Origin: Okeania sp. SIO1I7
Lineage (GTDB): Bacteria; Cyanobacteriota; Cyanobacteriia; Cyanobacteriales; Microcoleaceae
Length of the DNA: 64,000 nt
Reading direction: 5' to 3'
Assembly (NCBI GenBank): GCA_010672585.1
Contig: JAAHGF010000016.1
Span: 72,882 to 136,881, forward strand
Shown: piece by piece, positions 54,530 through 64,000 of the stretch
Layout of the letters: each line of letters opens with the position of its first letter
Numbering within the stretch: the stretch's first letter is position 1
Notes under the pieces: model-generated
What the model was told of the DNA's origin: nothing
Seen by the model: the letters and a program-made list of their open reading frames with translations, nothing else
Databases searched by the model: none
Translations under genes and position numbers: made by a program

Positions 54530-55843
54530 TCAAAAAATTATCCGACAAACGACAAGAGAAGCTAAAATTCCTGCTACATCAGCACATAAAGCGGCAGGTA
54601 AAGCATATCTAGTTTTTTTAATTCCGACACTACCAAAATAAACAGCCAATACATAAAAAGTAGTCTCAGTAGAACCCTGCATAGTTGATACTAAATAAGA
54701 AAGAAAACTATTGGGTTCATTTGTGACTATTTCCGACATAATACCAAAAGCACCACTACCAGATAAAGGTCTAATCAACGCCATAGGTAGTGCTTCAGTC
54801 GGCATTCCAATTAAATTAGTTATAGGCGATAAAATTACAGCCAAAATATCTAGAGCGCCACTAGCTCTAAACATTCCAATAGCGACAAAAATTGCCACCA
54901 TAAAAGGAATTATTCTGACGGCAACTTCAAATCCTGCTTTTGCTCCTTCCGTCATTTTTTCATAAACTTTAACTCCTCGAAAATAGCCAAAAAGTAGAAA
55001 GGAACAAATTAATATTGGCAATAACCAATTAGACAAACTCTCTAGAAAAGCAAAACTAAAAATATAGGTTATGCCTTTGAGATTTAAGCGATAAATTACC
55101 GCACCAAAAAAAGCACCGATTAAACTAGCAAAAATTAATTTTCCAATTTTGTTAGGTGGAGTTAATTCAGATTTGTTTGTCTCGCCTTCTAATAAATCAT
55201 TCCGGTCTAAATATGCTGACGAAATAGGTTGATTTAAACTAGGCATAGATTGCCGACGTGCAAAAAACTTTGCTGCTAAAATAGCCGTAATTGTAGAAAA
55301 ACAAGTAGCAAAAATTGTAGGTAAAATAACATCTCCAGGGTTATTAACACCAGCACTAGCTCGAACAGTTATTACACTAATAGGAATAATCGTAACTGAA
55401 GAAGTATTAATAGCTAAAAATAAACACATAGCATCTGTAGCAGTTCCCTTTTCCGGGTTTAATTTATCCATTTCTACCATCGCTTTTAAACCCATTGGTG
55501 TCGCAGCATTTCCTAACCCTAAAGCATTAGCAGCTATATTCAAAATAATGGCAGACATTGCAGAGTGAGATGCAGGTATATCGGGAAAAAGTTTCACCAT
55601 TATAGGACGAATTAAACGAGCAATTACAATCATTCCTCCTGCTGTTTCAACTACTTGAATTATGCCTAACCATAATGCCATACTACCAATTAATCCGATG
55701 GCTAAAGTAACAGCATTTTTTACAGATTCAAATGATGCTTCAGTTATTTCTGTCATCCTACCATTATATGCTGCTATAACTGTAGCTGAAACTATCATAA
55801 ATAGCCAAATATTATTAATTGGTGATACTTGTTGTTTATTCAT
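54530..55843 (-). CDS. Nucleoside-recognition (SpmA/SpmB-type) membrane protein
   Basis: 437 aa, about nine to ten hydrophobic helices arranged as two Gate domains: the first has NIAANALGLGNAATPMGLKA, the second ALIRPLSGSGAFGIMSEI with TMQGSTETTFYVLAVYFGSV. This is the fused form of spore maturation proteins SpmA and SpmB, found in many non-sporulating bacteria and thought to move small solutes across the inner membrane. Substrate unknown. Start ATG 55843 (MNKQQVSPINNIWLFMI). Downstream repeats begin within 15 bp of the stop. Confidence 0.88.
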   Translation of the reverse strand: MNKQQVSPINNIWLFMIVSATVIAAYNGRMTEITEASFESVKNAVTLAIGLIGSMALWLGIIQVVETAGGMIVIARLIRPIMVKLFPDIPASHSAMSAIILNIAANALGLGNAATPMGLKAMVEMDKLNPEKGTATDAMCLFLAINTSSVTIIPISVITVRASAGVNNPGDVILPTIFATCFSTITAILAAKFFARRQSMPSLNQPISSAYLDRNDLLEGETNKSELTPPNKIGKLIFASLIGAFFGAVIYRLNLKGITYIFSFAFLESLSNWLLPILICSFLLFGYFRGVKVYEKMTEGAKAGFEVAVRIIPFMVAIFVAIGMFRASGALDILAVILSPITNLIGMPTEALPMALIRPLSGSGAFGIMSEIVTNEPNSFLSYLVSTMQGSTETTFYVLAVYFGSVGIKKTRYALPAALCADVAGILASLVVCRIIF

Positions 55844-55873
55844 TTATAGCAGGGAATAGGGAATAGAATAGAA

Positions 55874-56073
55874 GTAAGCATTCAGCCGTCAGCTATCAGC
55901 TATTTCTTTTAGTAGGTAATAAAAGTTTTATTAATTGAGAAACGAAAAATCTGACTACAAAAGTTAACTCCAAAGTCTATATTCATTTAAACTCTGTCCT
56001 TAAGCACAGGGTCTTATTGCTGATAGATGACAGCTAATAGCTGTTTGCGCAGCAGTCCGCAGGAAATGCTTAC
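55874..56073. mobile_element. RepA element with perfect 8-bp target duplication
   Basis: 200 bp. Left end GTAAGCATTCAGCCGTCAGC, right (reverse) GTAAGCATTTCCTGCGGACT, i.e. an SDR occupies the right end. Flanked by GAATAGAA at 55866-55873 and 56074-56081. Confidence 0.85.
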
Positions 56074-56561
56074 GAATAGAAATTAAAGATAGGTATATTT
56101 CATTAGTTTAAGAAACGCTATAAACTCTAACTTTACCGAATAATTAAGGTTTAAAGCCTCTCCTTTATTTAAAGGGGAAACAAGACAAAATTTTCATTAT
56201 TAGTCAATCCTATCCGTTTTAAAGGAGAGGTAATTGTTAATTATTAATTATTAATTATTAATTGTTGAATACTAGCTTTTATCCCAAATAATTAAAGATA
56301 TAGTAGAAGTAAGAAGTAAGAAGGTATTAGTCATCTAAGATATCGGGAAAAATCGTGCTTTGTCTGAGTTTTAAGCTCTTGATATGTCCACTCCTTTTTC
56401 TTCGACTACTATAAAAGATATTAGCTAAATCGAAGTATTACTTAGTAAATAATTATTTTTATAGCAGAAGAAAGAAAGAAGAAGTCCTTTAGTTATTTAG
56501 GAGAGAAGAAAAAATCTGAGTTGTCTGAGTTTTAAGCTATATCTGATTCATTATTTTTAGT
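56074..56561. repeat. RepE and two RepC copies
   Basis: RepE at about 56134-56270 (ACCGAATAATTAAGG ... GGTAATTGTTAATT). RepC at about 56299-56413 (TATAGTAGAAG ... TTCGACTACTATA). A second RepC lacking its right arm at about 56460-56540, ending just before the small gene's stop. Confidence 0.7.
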
Positions 56562-56816
56562 TTATTTCAATAAATCAATCATTTCAGCTTGCCGATTATT
56601 TCTCTCTGCGTTTAGATTAATAATTTTTTCTTGCTGGCTTATGATTCGGTCATATTTAATTTTAGTTGACTCATTTTCTTTTCTAATCCTTTCAAGAGAT
56701 AATTGGATTTTTTCTAAGCGATCAACAATTAGATTAATACCAAAAATCCATCGGATTACTATCATATAAATAGGTAATAGTAAGAATAACAAAAGTAGAG
56801 AAAGAAGAATTTCCAT
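56562..56816 (-). CDS. Small membrane-anchored coiled-coil protein, 84 aa
   Basis: One N-terminal membrane segment (residues 3-22, LLSLLLLFLLLPIYMIVIRW) followed by a charged helix of about 55 residues with heptad-like Leu/Ile spacing (IVDRLEKIQLSLERIRKENE). Such small anchored coiled coils are common and have no assigned function. No strong ribosome-binding site. Surrounded on both sides by repeats. Probably real given the amphipathic design. Confidence 0.55.
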   Translation of the reverse strand: MEILLSLLLLFLLLPIYMIVIRWIFGINLIVDRLEKIQLSLERIRKENESTKIKYDRIISQQEKIINLNAERNNRQAEMIDLLK

Positions 56817-57710
56817 AAAAATAAAACTACGAATTCAGAAAGGTTTAATATTAATACAAAACTTGAAACTAAGAGATAGACAACCTCTCAATAATTAGGC
56901 GATGCGTGACAACTCCAGTAGTAGGATGATCAAAATTAAATTAAGATTCTATCTCTACAGCAGAACTATCACATTTTGCAAATATAGTCATTTAACTTTA
57001 GATTGAGACAAAGCTTTCTTGTTATGAGGGAATTTCGTAAGCATTTCCTGCGGAATGCGCTCGCATTCAGCTATTAGCGGTCAGCTATAAGCTTTTGAAT
57101 GAATGAAGCAAGCATTCGTTTAATTTCTACTACATTCTCAACCAGAAATTCATTCGTACTCTGAAGCTTTGATAAAATTGCTTTTTTCTCCTTTAAAGAT
57201 GATCAAGCTGATAGCTGATAGCTGACTGCTGAATGCTTACGGAGTTTCAGACGAAAAAACGTCTCATTTTTAAGTTAAACTACTATATTTTTTTACAAAA
57301 AATCTTCATAATCAATAGACAAATTAGTCTGTAGAACAACAAGTTAGGTTGACAGCATAGATACTGATGTAACCCTACATTATTACTTCACCTAGCCAAT
57401 CTTACATTACTGAAAAACTGACAGAAACTCAGACTGAAGTTGAAACCCTCAAGGCACAAATTGCACAGATACAGCAACTTCTAACCGGAATGATACCTGG
57501 CAGAACACCCCTCCCTTTTAGGAAGAGTTCAAGAATTTATAATTTATAATTTATAATTTATAATTTATAATTTATAATTACCTCTTCTTTAATAGAAGAG
57601 GATTGACTAATCATGAAAATTTTTATTTATTATCCCCTTAAAAGGGGAGCCTTTAAAGCACAATATTTCGGTAATAATTAATTATTAATTATTAATTTCT
57701 GAACAACGCC
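56817..57710. repeat. RepA, possible gene relic and RepE
   Basis: RepA at 57037-57240 (separate entry). 57382-57543 is an open stretch without a start codon that reads ITSPSQSYITEKLTETQTEV then ETLKAQIAQIQQLLTGMIPG, protein-like coiled-coil sequence that may be the end of a lost gene (low confidence). RepE follows at about 57533-57677 with ATAATTT heptamers. Confidence 0.5.
57037..57240. mobile_element. RepA element with 8-bp target duplication (one mismatch)
   Basis: 204 bp, ends GTAAGCATTTCCTGCGGAAT and (reverse) GTAAGCATTCAGCAGTCAGC; flanks GGAATTTC (57029-57036) and GGAGTTTC (57241-57248). SDR at the left end. Confidence 0.78.
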
Positions 57711-58397
57711 TTACTTTTTCAATGTCTCCATCAAAATAAACTCTGCTACTCTTAAATCCACAGGAGTTGTCACCTTAAGATTAGTCTCCTCCCCCGCAAC
57801 AACCTTTACAGGCAAACCACATTTTTCAAACAAAGCAGCATCATCAGTAACTTCCCAACCCAACTGACGCCCCCTTTCATGACACTCCTTCAATAACTTC
57901 ACCTCAAAACCTTGAGGTGTCTGAGCAGCCCATAAATTGCGACGATCTGGTGTATCCTGAATTAAACCCGACGAATCAACAACCTTAATCGTGTCCTTAA
58001 CTGGCACAGCAGCAATTAAACCAGGACACTTTAGAATCTCTTCCGCACACCGATCCAATAGTTCCGGAGTAGCCAAACACCTTGCCCCATCGTGAATTAA
58101 CACCTGTTCCGCCTCTGGGGGCAAAGCCTGTAAACCCTTATAAACAGACTCCTGACGAGTCGATCCTCCCTCAATCAACTCTATAGACTTATTAGTAGAC
58201 AAACCAGAAATCATCTTTTGAAAATCTGGAAAATCAACAGGTTGGCCAATAATACCAATCCAATTAATATAACGAGATTTGAAAGCAGCCTCAAGGGTCC
58301 AACTGAGCAAAGATTTACCCAATAGAGTCAGCAAAAGCTTGTTCCGTTGGCTTCCCATGCGTCGCCCCATACCAGCAGCAGGAATCAATAAATACAT
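57711..58397 (-). CDS. ispD: 2-C-methyl-D-erythritol 4-phosphate cytidylyltransferase
   Basis: 228 aa, normal. Third enzyme of the MEP isoprenoid pathway, transferring CMP to methylerythritol phosphate. Motifs: LIPAAGMGRRMGSQRNKLLL (CTP-binding loop), VLIHDGARCL, AAVPVKDTIKVV, LWAAQTPQGF, EVTDDAALFE, NLKVTTPVDL. Soluble. Divergent from the GT9 gene with 153 bp between starts. The stop lies within 35 bp of a RepE heptamer tail. Confidence 0.97.
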   Translation of the reverse strand: MYLLIPAAGMGRRMGSQRNKLLLTLLGKSLLSWTLEAAFKSRYINWIGIIGQPVDFPDFQKMISGLSTNKSIELIEGGSTRQESVYKGLQALPPEAEQVLIHDGARCLATPELLDRCAEEILKCPGLIAAVPVKDTIKVVDSSGLIQDTPDRRNLWAAQTPQGFEVKLLKECHERGRQLGWEVTDDAALFEKCGLPVKVVAGEETNLKVTTPVDLRVAEFILMETLKK

Positions 58398-58550
58398 TTA
58401 ATTTTGTGTTTTAGGTTTCTAATGAATAATTCTGAATAATTCAATATAGTGGTAAAAATTGAATGTCTACTAAAGAAATAACCCCCAATCAGAATCGTAA
58501 GATATGGTTGGTATTGTGTTCAACTAATAATTAAGCTAAATTCCTTAAAT

Positions 58551-59516
58551 ATGAGAATACTAGCCCTTGTCCCTGGTGGAATTGGCGACCAAATCTTATT
58601 CTTTCCTACTCTGGATGACCTGAAAAAATCTTATCCAGAATCTCAAATTGATGTAATTGTAGAACCTCGCTCAAAGGGTGCATACCGAGTCTGTAAGTCC
58701 GTACAGGATGTCTTGGCCTATGACTTCAAAGATGCCAATAGTCTCGCTGACTGGGGAAACTTGTTAGGTATTATGCGCGATCGCGAATACGAAGCAGTAA
58801 TTTCTCTTGGACAACGTTGGACAGTTGGCCTTTTGCTGTGGTTAACAGGAATTCCTCAACGGGTAGGTTATGCAGGTAATGGGGCAATCTTTCTCACGAA
58901 CCCTATACCCCTGAAAACTGAACAATATGCAGCTCAGATGTACCATGATTTATTGCCAGGAATGGATGTTGTCACACCTTTCCCTGGACTATCTATCAAT
59001 GTACCTAAAGCAGATATTGATTGGGCAGAAGCTGAACAAAAATTTTTAGGAGTATCGGAAAGTGGGTATGTTCTGATTCATGGCGGTTCTAGCGAACTAG
59101 CTCAGATGAAAGGTATTGATAAAATCTACCCTACCAATTATTGGCAGGAGATTATTACAGAACTACAGCAGAAGCAACCTAATTTACCAGTAGTGGTAGT
59201 CAAAGGTCCTGAGGATGGAACTTGGGTCAATGAAATTACTCAATTGTGTCCAGATGTCAAAGTAGTGATGCCTGGGGATATAGGTAAATTGGCGGCTATT
59301 ATCGCTGCTGCTAATTTAATGCTATGTACTGATAGTGCTCCTATGCACTTAGCAGTTGCAGTTGGGACATATACTATTGGTTTATTTGGTCCAACTAACC
59401 CTGAAAAATTATTACCCAAGAGCGATCGGGTAATTGCGGTCAAGTCTCCTACTGGTAAAATGAGCGATATTTCACCCCAAGAAGTTTTAAATAAAATTTG
59501 GGGTGGAGAAGGGTGA
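58551..59516 (+). CDS. Glycosyltransferase family 9 protein (heptosyltransferase-like)
   Basis: 321 aa. Starts MRILALVPGGIGDQILFFPT, the acceptor-side glycine loop of GT9. C-terminal CTDSAPMHLAVAVGTYTIGL and FGPTNPEKLLP form the donor (ADP-sugar) site. Related to ADP-heptose:LPS heptosyltransferases, but cyanobacterial LPS often lacks heptose, so the true sugar is uncertain. Cytoplasmic face of the inner membrane. Ordinary base composition. Confidence 0.9.
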   Translation: MRILALVPGGIGDQILFFPTLDDLKKSYPESQIDVIVEPRSKGAYRVCKSVQDVLAYDFKDANSLADWGNLLGIMRDREYEAVISLGQRWTVGLLLWLTGIPQRVGYAGNGAIFLTNPIPLKTEQYAAQMYHDLLPGMDVVTPFPGLSINVPKADIDWAEAEQKFLGVSESGYVLIHGGSSELAQMKGIDKIYPTNYWQEIITELQQKQPNLPVVVVKGPEDGTWVNEITQLCPDVKVVMPGDIGKLAAIIAAANLMLCTDSAPMHLAVAVGTYTIGLFGPTNPEKLLPKSDRVIAVKSPTGKMSDISPQEVLNKIWGGEG

Positions 59517-60032
59517 AGAAGCGGTCAGCGGTCAGCATTCAGCAATCAGTAGGATCATTTTTTTAAGGGTAAGCATCTTGTTGTCAGGCAGTCTTTGCTT
59601 CACAAAAATTTTCTCTAACCCTAAGTTTTCTGTCTGGGTCGAAGTGGTCTAGCACTCCCATGTGGAATGGGCATCTTGCCCGTTCCTGATATTTTCCCGT
59701 TCCTGATATTTTCACCGCAGGCAGGATACCCACCCCACTGATATTCATCCCGCTCCTCAGCAATGCCCAGGTGTTTGACATTTCTCTTTTGTCTGTGGCC
59801 TATTTTGGTGGGCGTTCCTTAGCGGATGTTTGGTCCGCAAGGTTGCACCGCTGTAACCTCAACTTCAATTTATTTGCTAACAGAGCATACTGCCATATCT
59901 ATAGGTATTAATATTCGGTAGTCCTGCATGGTAATGGTGAGGATATATATTTTTTAATTTCCCCATCCCCCCATCCCCCCCATCTCCCCATCTCCCCATC
60001 TCCCCATCCCCCCATCTCCCCATCCCCACCAC
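59517..60032. other. Intergenic region with covarying hairpin and CCCCATCT tract
   Basis: GCGGTCAGC/CAGCATTCAGC iterations just after the stop; hairpin AATGGGCA-TCT-TGCCCGTT at 59666-59684; CGTTCCTGATATTTTCCCG nearby in duplicate; and an octamer tract CCCCATCT (about 59962-60027) ending at the crr6 stop. No gene. Confidence 0.6.
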
Positions 60033-60518
60033 CTAATCTTCTTCTGGAATTGAGCTAAAAAATTCTTCTGCTAAGTCATAACCTAACATTTGAGACATGG
60101 ACATTAATCTAGATTTGCTAGAAATACCTTGTTGATGTAGCCATTTTCTTAAGACAAAAATTTTTTGCATCAAAAATATTTCTAACGCTTCTGGGTTATA
60201 TTGGACACCTTCAGTGCGATGAAATTGGTGAGGTACAAGCATAGCAGTATAACGAGCTAATTCACCCTCTTTCCAGTTGAGCAAAAATGGCAACCAAGGA
60301 TAAAGACTGTCCAAACGAATAAACCATAAACGTACTTCTGGAATTTCTGAAAGTTCTCGTGGGTCTTGGGGGTCGCGATTATAGTTAATAGTAAAATTTA
60401 GCTGCTGTTCAGAAGAGGCGATCGCTCCTTCACTCAGCAGTTGAGATATGACACTTTGAACTGGAGATACATCTAAGTTATGGAAGTGTTCGGTATTAAG
60501 GGCGATCGTAATTGCCAT
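60033..60518 (-). CDS. crr6: NDH-1 assembly factor CRR6 (DUF1817)
   Basis: 161 aa. Conserved blocks: MAITIALNTEHFHNLDVSPV, NYNRDPQDPRELSEIPEVRL, LDSLYPWLPFLLNWKEGELA, and MLVPHQFHRTEGVQYNPEAL then SRLMSMSQMLGYDL. This is the cyanobacterial/plastid family required for assembly of the NDH-1 hydrophilic arm (NdhI maturation, known from chloroplast and cyanobacterial work). Soluble. Functionally linked to ndhB at 17 kb though not adjacent. GCGATCGC-type sites lie in the gene. Confidence 0.88.
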   Translation of the reverse strand: MAITIALNTEHFHNLDVSPVQSVISQLLSEGAIASSEQQLNFTINYNRDPQDPRELSEIPEVRLWFIRLDSLYPWLPFLLNWKEGELARYTAMLVPHQFHRTEGVQYNPEALEIFLMQKIFVLRKWLHQQGISSKSRLMSMSQMLGYDLAEEFFSSIPEED

Positions 60519-60942
60519 CTTTATCAGGTATAAATAATTATTAATGTATTTCTATATAACAGAAGGAAGAGGGAAGAGGGAAGAGGGAAGAAGGTGTTTA
60601 GTTATCTAGGAGAGAAGGAAAAATTTTGCTTTGTCTGAGTTTTAAGGTTTTGATATTTGGATTAGGAAGCAAGTTGATTCAAATTCCCCTGACAAAGAAA
60701 TTCTGCCTAGATAGCCTTTTTGATGTTGCTCGGTGGTATGGCAAAAAACGGGATAGTTAGGACTTATGCTGATGATGAACTGAATAATGGGAAAAACATT
60801 TCCCGTTATTCCCTACTGCCTATTGTCTGATATAATAACAAGCCTATAATTTTTCTCACAAATAGCAAAACTGACGGTTGATACCTTTCAGTGCTAATTG
60901 CTATAGAATAATTTGCAATTGATTTGGAGAAAGGTTGGCGCT
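60519..60942. other. Region between crr6 and the Fur-family gene
   Basis: RepC, right arm missing, at about 60555-60660 (TATAACAGAAGG, GAAGAGG heptamers, TTGTCTGAGTTTTAAGG). The divergent promoters of crr6 and the regulator gene must lie here. No operator could be defined. Confidence 0.55.
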
Positions 60943-61386
60943 GTGAAACAAATTTCCTCATTAGAAGATGCTCTAAATTATTGTAAGGCTAAGGGAATGC
61001 GCCTGAGTCGTCAGCGTCGATATATACTAGAAATTTTGTGGCAAGAGAAAAAACATCTATCAGCTAGAGAAATATACCATCGATTAAATCTCCAAGGTAA
61101 AGAAATTGGTCATACTTCTGTGTATCAAAATCTTGAATTTCTATCAAAAGAGGGAATTATTGAATGTATTGAACGTGCTGATGGTTGCTTATATGGCCAT
61201 AAAAGTGAGTCTCACTCTCATATTAACTGCTTAGATACGGGACAAATTATGGATGTTTATGTAGAATTGCCTCAAGAGTTGCTTGAGCAAATAGAAACAC
61301 AGATAGGAGTTAAAATTACTGATTATCGTATAGACTTTTATGGTCACTACAGCCATAATTTTGGCAGTAGAACGATAAAAGATTAG
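60943..61386 (+). CDS. Fur-family transcription regulator (PerR/FurC-like)
   Basis: 147 aa from the GTG at 60943, which has GGAGAAAGG upstream; an upstream TTG would give 157 aa. Winged helix: MRLSRQRRYILEILWQEKKH, LSAREIYHRLNLQG, HTSVYQNLEFLSKEGII. Metal site SHSHINCLDTGQIMDV: the first Cys is present but the second Cys of the common CxxC zinc pair is replaced (C-L-D-T-G), as I recall for the cyanobacterial FurC/PerR branch. C-terminus ITDYRIDFYGHYSH. Probably peroxide- or metal-responsive repressor. Confidence 0.88.
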   Translation: MKQISSLEDALNYCKAKGMRLSRQRRYILEILWQEKKHLSAREIYHRLNLQGKEIGHTSVYQNLEFLSKEGIIECIERADGCLYGHKSESHSHINCLDTGQIMDVYVELPQELLEQIETQIGVKITDYRIDFYGHYSHNFGSRTIKD

Positions 61387-62359
61387 AAAATAAAAGGTTA
61401 TTTGACTGAGAAGTATCAGTAAATTAACTCGAATAGACCTAAATCTCATTAGCCATAAAATTAAGTATCATTTATAATCAACATCTACCATATCTGAATC
61501 GATCCAAAAAACTAAAAATGCTTTAATTTAAAGCTACTCACCTAAATTATTTTCAGGTTATCCAATAGTCAAGAAAATGCCCAGATAAAATATTAAATAA
61601 ATTTGCTAAAATCAAGACTTTTGGCTGAAGTTTGGGTGAAATGAACAATTTAGTCAATGTGCTGAAATGTGTAATAACAAGGGTGATAAATGTTTGCTAC
61701 AAATGACTAGTGCAGCATGGCGGAAATAACTGACCAGTTACAAAATCCTAAAAAATTACAAATCAAAAATGATTGACTTTTAACTTCCGCGTAGCGACAC
61801 TAGGCTATTTATGAGGAGTCACGCTTGTCAGGAGGACCGAGTCAGAATAATGGCTTCAATAGCAGTTTTTAGACCGGAAATTCTCTTTTTTGTATTTTTT
61901 TCAAAGGGAAATCTCTTGTACGCGTCTTTTAATTACACTTGCTTATTTAAACACCTTTTTATTTTTCATGGATGGTATTTAGACATATAGCAATATGATT
62001 TTAGTTGTGAGATATTGGAGACTTTTAGGGAGCACCGGAGCTGGGAAGAAAAAAACGAATATAGAATACATAAGAATAAGATAACTACTATATTCTATAG
62101 TTCAAAGGAACACCTCAATTCTCACATCTGATTCCTAATTGCTATATGTACAATAAAATTGCATATCTTATATGTTAGTTGGAGCTAATAAACCTTCAAT
62201 ATTTAATAATTATAGGTCAAGCTAAAGCTAAAAGTTAAAATTTTCCTTCGGAGGGATGAAAAATATCCTAGGTAATGAAAAAAGCTAAATACAGTATTAG
62301 TTGAAAAAAATATTTTCACCTGCTTAACAGTTAGTACAATTAGCGCAGTAAAATTAACT
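61387..62359. repeat. RepF empty-site copy and a TATAGCAAT-ended element
   Basis: RepF at 61707-61803 (CTAGTGCAGCATGGCGGAAA ... TTCCGCGTAGCGACACTAG), 97 bp, lacking the RepB insert seen at 7640-7918. A TATAGCAATATG-ended element at 61986-62146 is the inverted relative of 46400-46569. The rest is AT-rich. Confidence 0.75.
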
Positions 62360-64000
62360 ATGTCATCAAAAAAAATTTCACAACAACAAAAATTGGTGGT
62401 TTCCCATAGCTCTTCTAAAAATGGAGAAAATGGCTATGGTAGTACTTCCCTAGTCAAAAAAGAATTAACAGATACTATTACTTCTACCTCACAAACTTTA
62501 GATAAAGAACTAAACAATACTTCAGAAGTTAAACCAGAAAAAGATTCCCAAATATCAACAACTGCAAAACCAAATAGAAAACCAAAAAGTTATTGGGGAT
62601 GGCAACTAATTTGGTGGAGTGTTGCAGCAGGTTTTGGGATAACAGGTGGTGCAGCACTTTTATGGTTACTGGTTAACCCACCCCAACCAAACTGCCAACA
62701 AATTTCTCCATTATCAGCAGATGGAGAACGATTATATTGTGCCCACAAAGCTGCTGAGTCCAGAGACCTAAAACAGTTGGAAACAGCTCTAGCTTTAGTA
62801 GAAAGTTGGCCAGAAGAACATCCTCTCTATCAACTAGGTCAACAAATGACGGGAGAATGGACAAAATTAATTATCGCCGTTGCTAATCAAAATATTAGAG
62901 AGGGTGACTTACAAGCAGCTCTAGATACAGTAGCGAAAATTCCTGAAAGCAGTCCAGCTTATTCTAGGGTAGAAGAGGCAGTCGCAGGTTGGAAAAAACA
63001 ATGGGCAGAAGGTCAATCTCTTTATGACCAAGCGGAACAAGCCATGAAAGCTATGGACTGGAAAAAAGCCTCCGCTTATTCCCTAGCAATGTCAAAACTA
63101 GATAATGTTCACTGGCAAAGTGTTAAGTTTAGAGAAATATTAGAGCGCATGGCCTTAGAAAAAAAAGGTTGGCAAATCTTAAAAGATGCTCGCTATCTAA
63201 TTTATCGGGAAACAGCAAATGAGTATGGAGAAGCGATCGCTCTAGCTAGAAAAATAGACCCAAACCTTTATATTCGGGACAGAGCTGAGAAAGATATTCA
63301 AAAGTGGAGTCGTAGTTTAATCGAAATAGCAACTAGACGTATAGAAGAAAAAGACCTCAAAGGAGCGATCGCGGCCATTGAGTATATTCCTTCTGACTAC
63401 AAACTGAAAAAAGAGGGCAAAGATTTAATTTTACTAGGCCATGCTAAAGCAGCAACATGGAATCAATCTATGGAAGGGTCTGAAGTTGGTAATATGGTAG
63501 CTCTAGCAGAAGGAAAAGCAGCAGCAGCTCAAATTACTTCTAATAGCCCCTATTATCAACAAGCCCAAACTCAAATTCAACAGCTGCAAAAACAGTTAGA
63601 TGACCTAGCTCATATTCAGCTAGCCAAAGCGATCGCCAGTGTTGGTCAACCTGCAACATTAAAGTTAGCTATAGACCAAGCTAAAATGGTTGGCCTGGAA
63701 CAACCAAAGCGCATCCAGGCCCAAACTTTAATTGCTAAATGGCGCAAAGACCTTCTGAAGATAGAAGACCAACCTTATGTTGTCTTAGCGAAACAGCTAG
63801 CAAAACAAGAAACTGTGGATAGTTATAATTCAGCGATTAAACAAGCTAGTTATGTTGCTTTGGAGCGTCCCCTGAGAATAGAAGCTCAGACTCTAATAGC
63901 TGAGTGGAATAAGCGAGTACAAATTATTGAAGATTCACCATTATTAGCAGAAGCTAGAGTCTTAGCAAAAGAAGGAAAGCTTGGACAGGCTATTGATGTG
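62360..64000 (+). CDS. Membrane-anchored helical repeat protein, N-terminal part (cut by window edge)
   Basis: 547 codons to the window edge, ATG at 62360. Residues 1-72 are a polar, probably cytoplasmic tail (SSKKISQQQKLVVSHSSSKN); about 73-98 is a membrane helix (WWSVAAGFGITGGAALLWLL). The rest is a long helical array with recurring LA.A........W...L.....L....A.I units spaced about 30-60 residues (e.g. LKLAIDQAKMV and YNSAIKQASYV), TPR-like. Resembles cyanobacterial proteins annotated vaguely as chromosome-segregation ATPase-like, but I see no ATPase motif. HIP1 sites are frequent in the gene. Confidence 0.75.
   Translation, partial: MSSKKISQQQKLVVSHSSSKNGENGYGSTSLVKKELTDTITSTSQTLDKELNNTSEVKPEKDSQISTTAKPNRKPKSYWGWQLIWWSVAAGFGITGGAALLWLLVNPPQPNCQQISPLSADGERLYCAHKAAESRDLKQLETALALVESWPEEHPLYQLGQQMTGEWTKLIIAVANQNIREGDLQAALDTVAKIPESSPAYSRVEEAVAGWKKQWAEGQSLYDQAEQAMKAMDWKKASAYSLAMSKLDNVHWQSVKFREILERMALEKKGWQILKDARYLIYRETANEYGEAIALARKIDPNLYIRDRAEKDIQKWSRSLIEIATRRIEEKDLKGAIAAIEYIPSDYKLKKEGKDLILLGHAKAATWNQSMEGSEVGNMVALAEGKAAAAQITSNSPYYQQAQTQIQQLQKQLDDLAHIQLAKAIASVGQPATLKLAIDQAKMVGLEQPKRIQAQTLIAKWRKDLLKIEDQPYVVLAKQLAKQETVDSYNSAIKQASYVALERPLRIEAQTLIAEWNKRVQIIEDSPLLAEARVLAKEGKLGQAIDV

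Overview
The window looks like chromosomal DNA of a filamentous, probably non-heterocystous cyanobacterium of the Trichodesmium/Okeania/Lyngbya type. Evidence: it carries ndhB and the cyanobacterial/plastid NDH-1 assembly factor CRR6, a remA-gmk pair, many GCGATCGC (HIP1) octamers, AT-rich DNA, and a coding fraction of only about 57% (my addition of the gene lengths below). The remainder is packed with short repeats. I saw no rRNA, tRNA, CRISPR array, prophage or complete IS; the genus is an inference.

Layout. 1-14.4 kb is a surface-glycan and glycosyltransferase district: an MBOAT acyltransferase plus a DltD-like SGNH partner, five glycosyltransferase-like genes (one cut by the left edge) and a large TPR-SPINDLY-type O-GlcNAc-transferase-like protein. 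14.5-32.4 kb is mostly housekeeping: rpiA, ndhB, a UvrD-like helicase, a cNMP-binding histidine kinase, remA-gmk and rqcH. 32.4-46.2 kb is the accessory, decayed part: two tnpB pseudogenes, cysH, fghA, a catalytically degenerate RNase III-like gene, a stand-alone conflict-system-type HTH protein, a P-loop kinase, an IS66 transposase fragment, a methyltransferase, a broken adhC and a PD-(D/E)XK-like protein. 46.8-64 kb returns to housekeeping: nadE, ureD, a YjbQ protein, a quinone-reductase-like MDR, a SpmA/SpmB-type protein, ispD, a GT9 glycosyltransferase, crr6, a Fur-family regulator, and a large membrane-anchored protein that runs off the right edge.

Repeat families, with labels used throughout. 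RepA: ends GTAAGCATTCAG, 8-bp target duplications, IS66-like. RepB: ends GGGTGCATYTCA, 8-bp target duplications. RepC: ends TATAGCAGTCGAAGG, inner core TTGTCTGAGTTTTAAGC. RepD: ends AGGGTTTGCTGA, 4-bp target duplications. RepE: starts ACCGAATAATTAAGG, has a CTCCTTTAAAGGAG core and an ATTAATT heptamer tail. RepF: ends CTAGTGYNGC. RepG: GGGTTTAATACCCC ... GGGTTTGAGTCCCCATCC followed by CTTCTTC heptamers. RepH: TCAGTTA heptamers ... ACCGAAAAATTGTGGG. SDR: about 25 bp, TTTGCGCAGCATTCCGYAGG. Tandem heptamers of many unrelated sequences (CTTCTTC, CCCTACT, ATTAATT, TCAGTTA, GACAGGA, TGCCTTC, CAGCATT) recur throughout.

The most interesting material is this nested, apparently non-autonomous repeat ecology. 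Empty-site comparisons and target duplications within the window show that several families moved as discrete elements. They have also entered genes: RepG plus six heptamers lie in frame inside the TPR glycosyltransferase, an SDR lies in frame in a TnpB catalytic motif, RepD supplies the stop codons of two genes, and a heptamer tract supplies the C-terminus of a YjbQ protein. Other unexplained structures are a four-copy 160-bp tandem array behind nadE, an array of covarying palindromes at 10.0-10.4 kb, and two perfect hairpins before a tnpB pseudogene.
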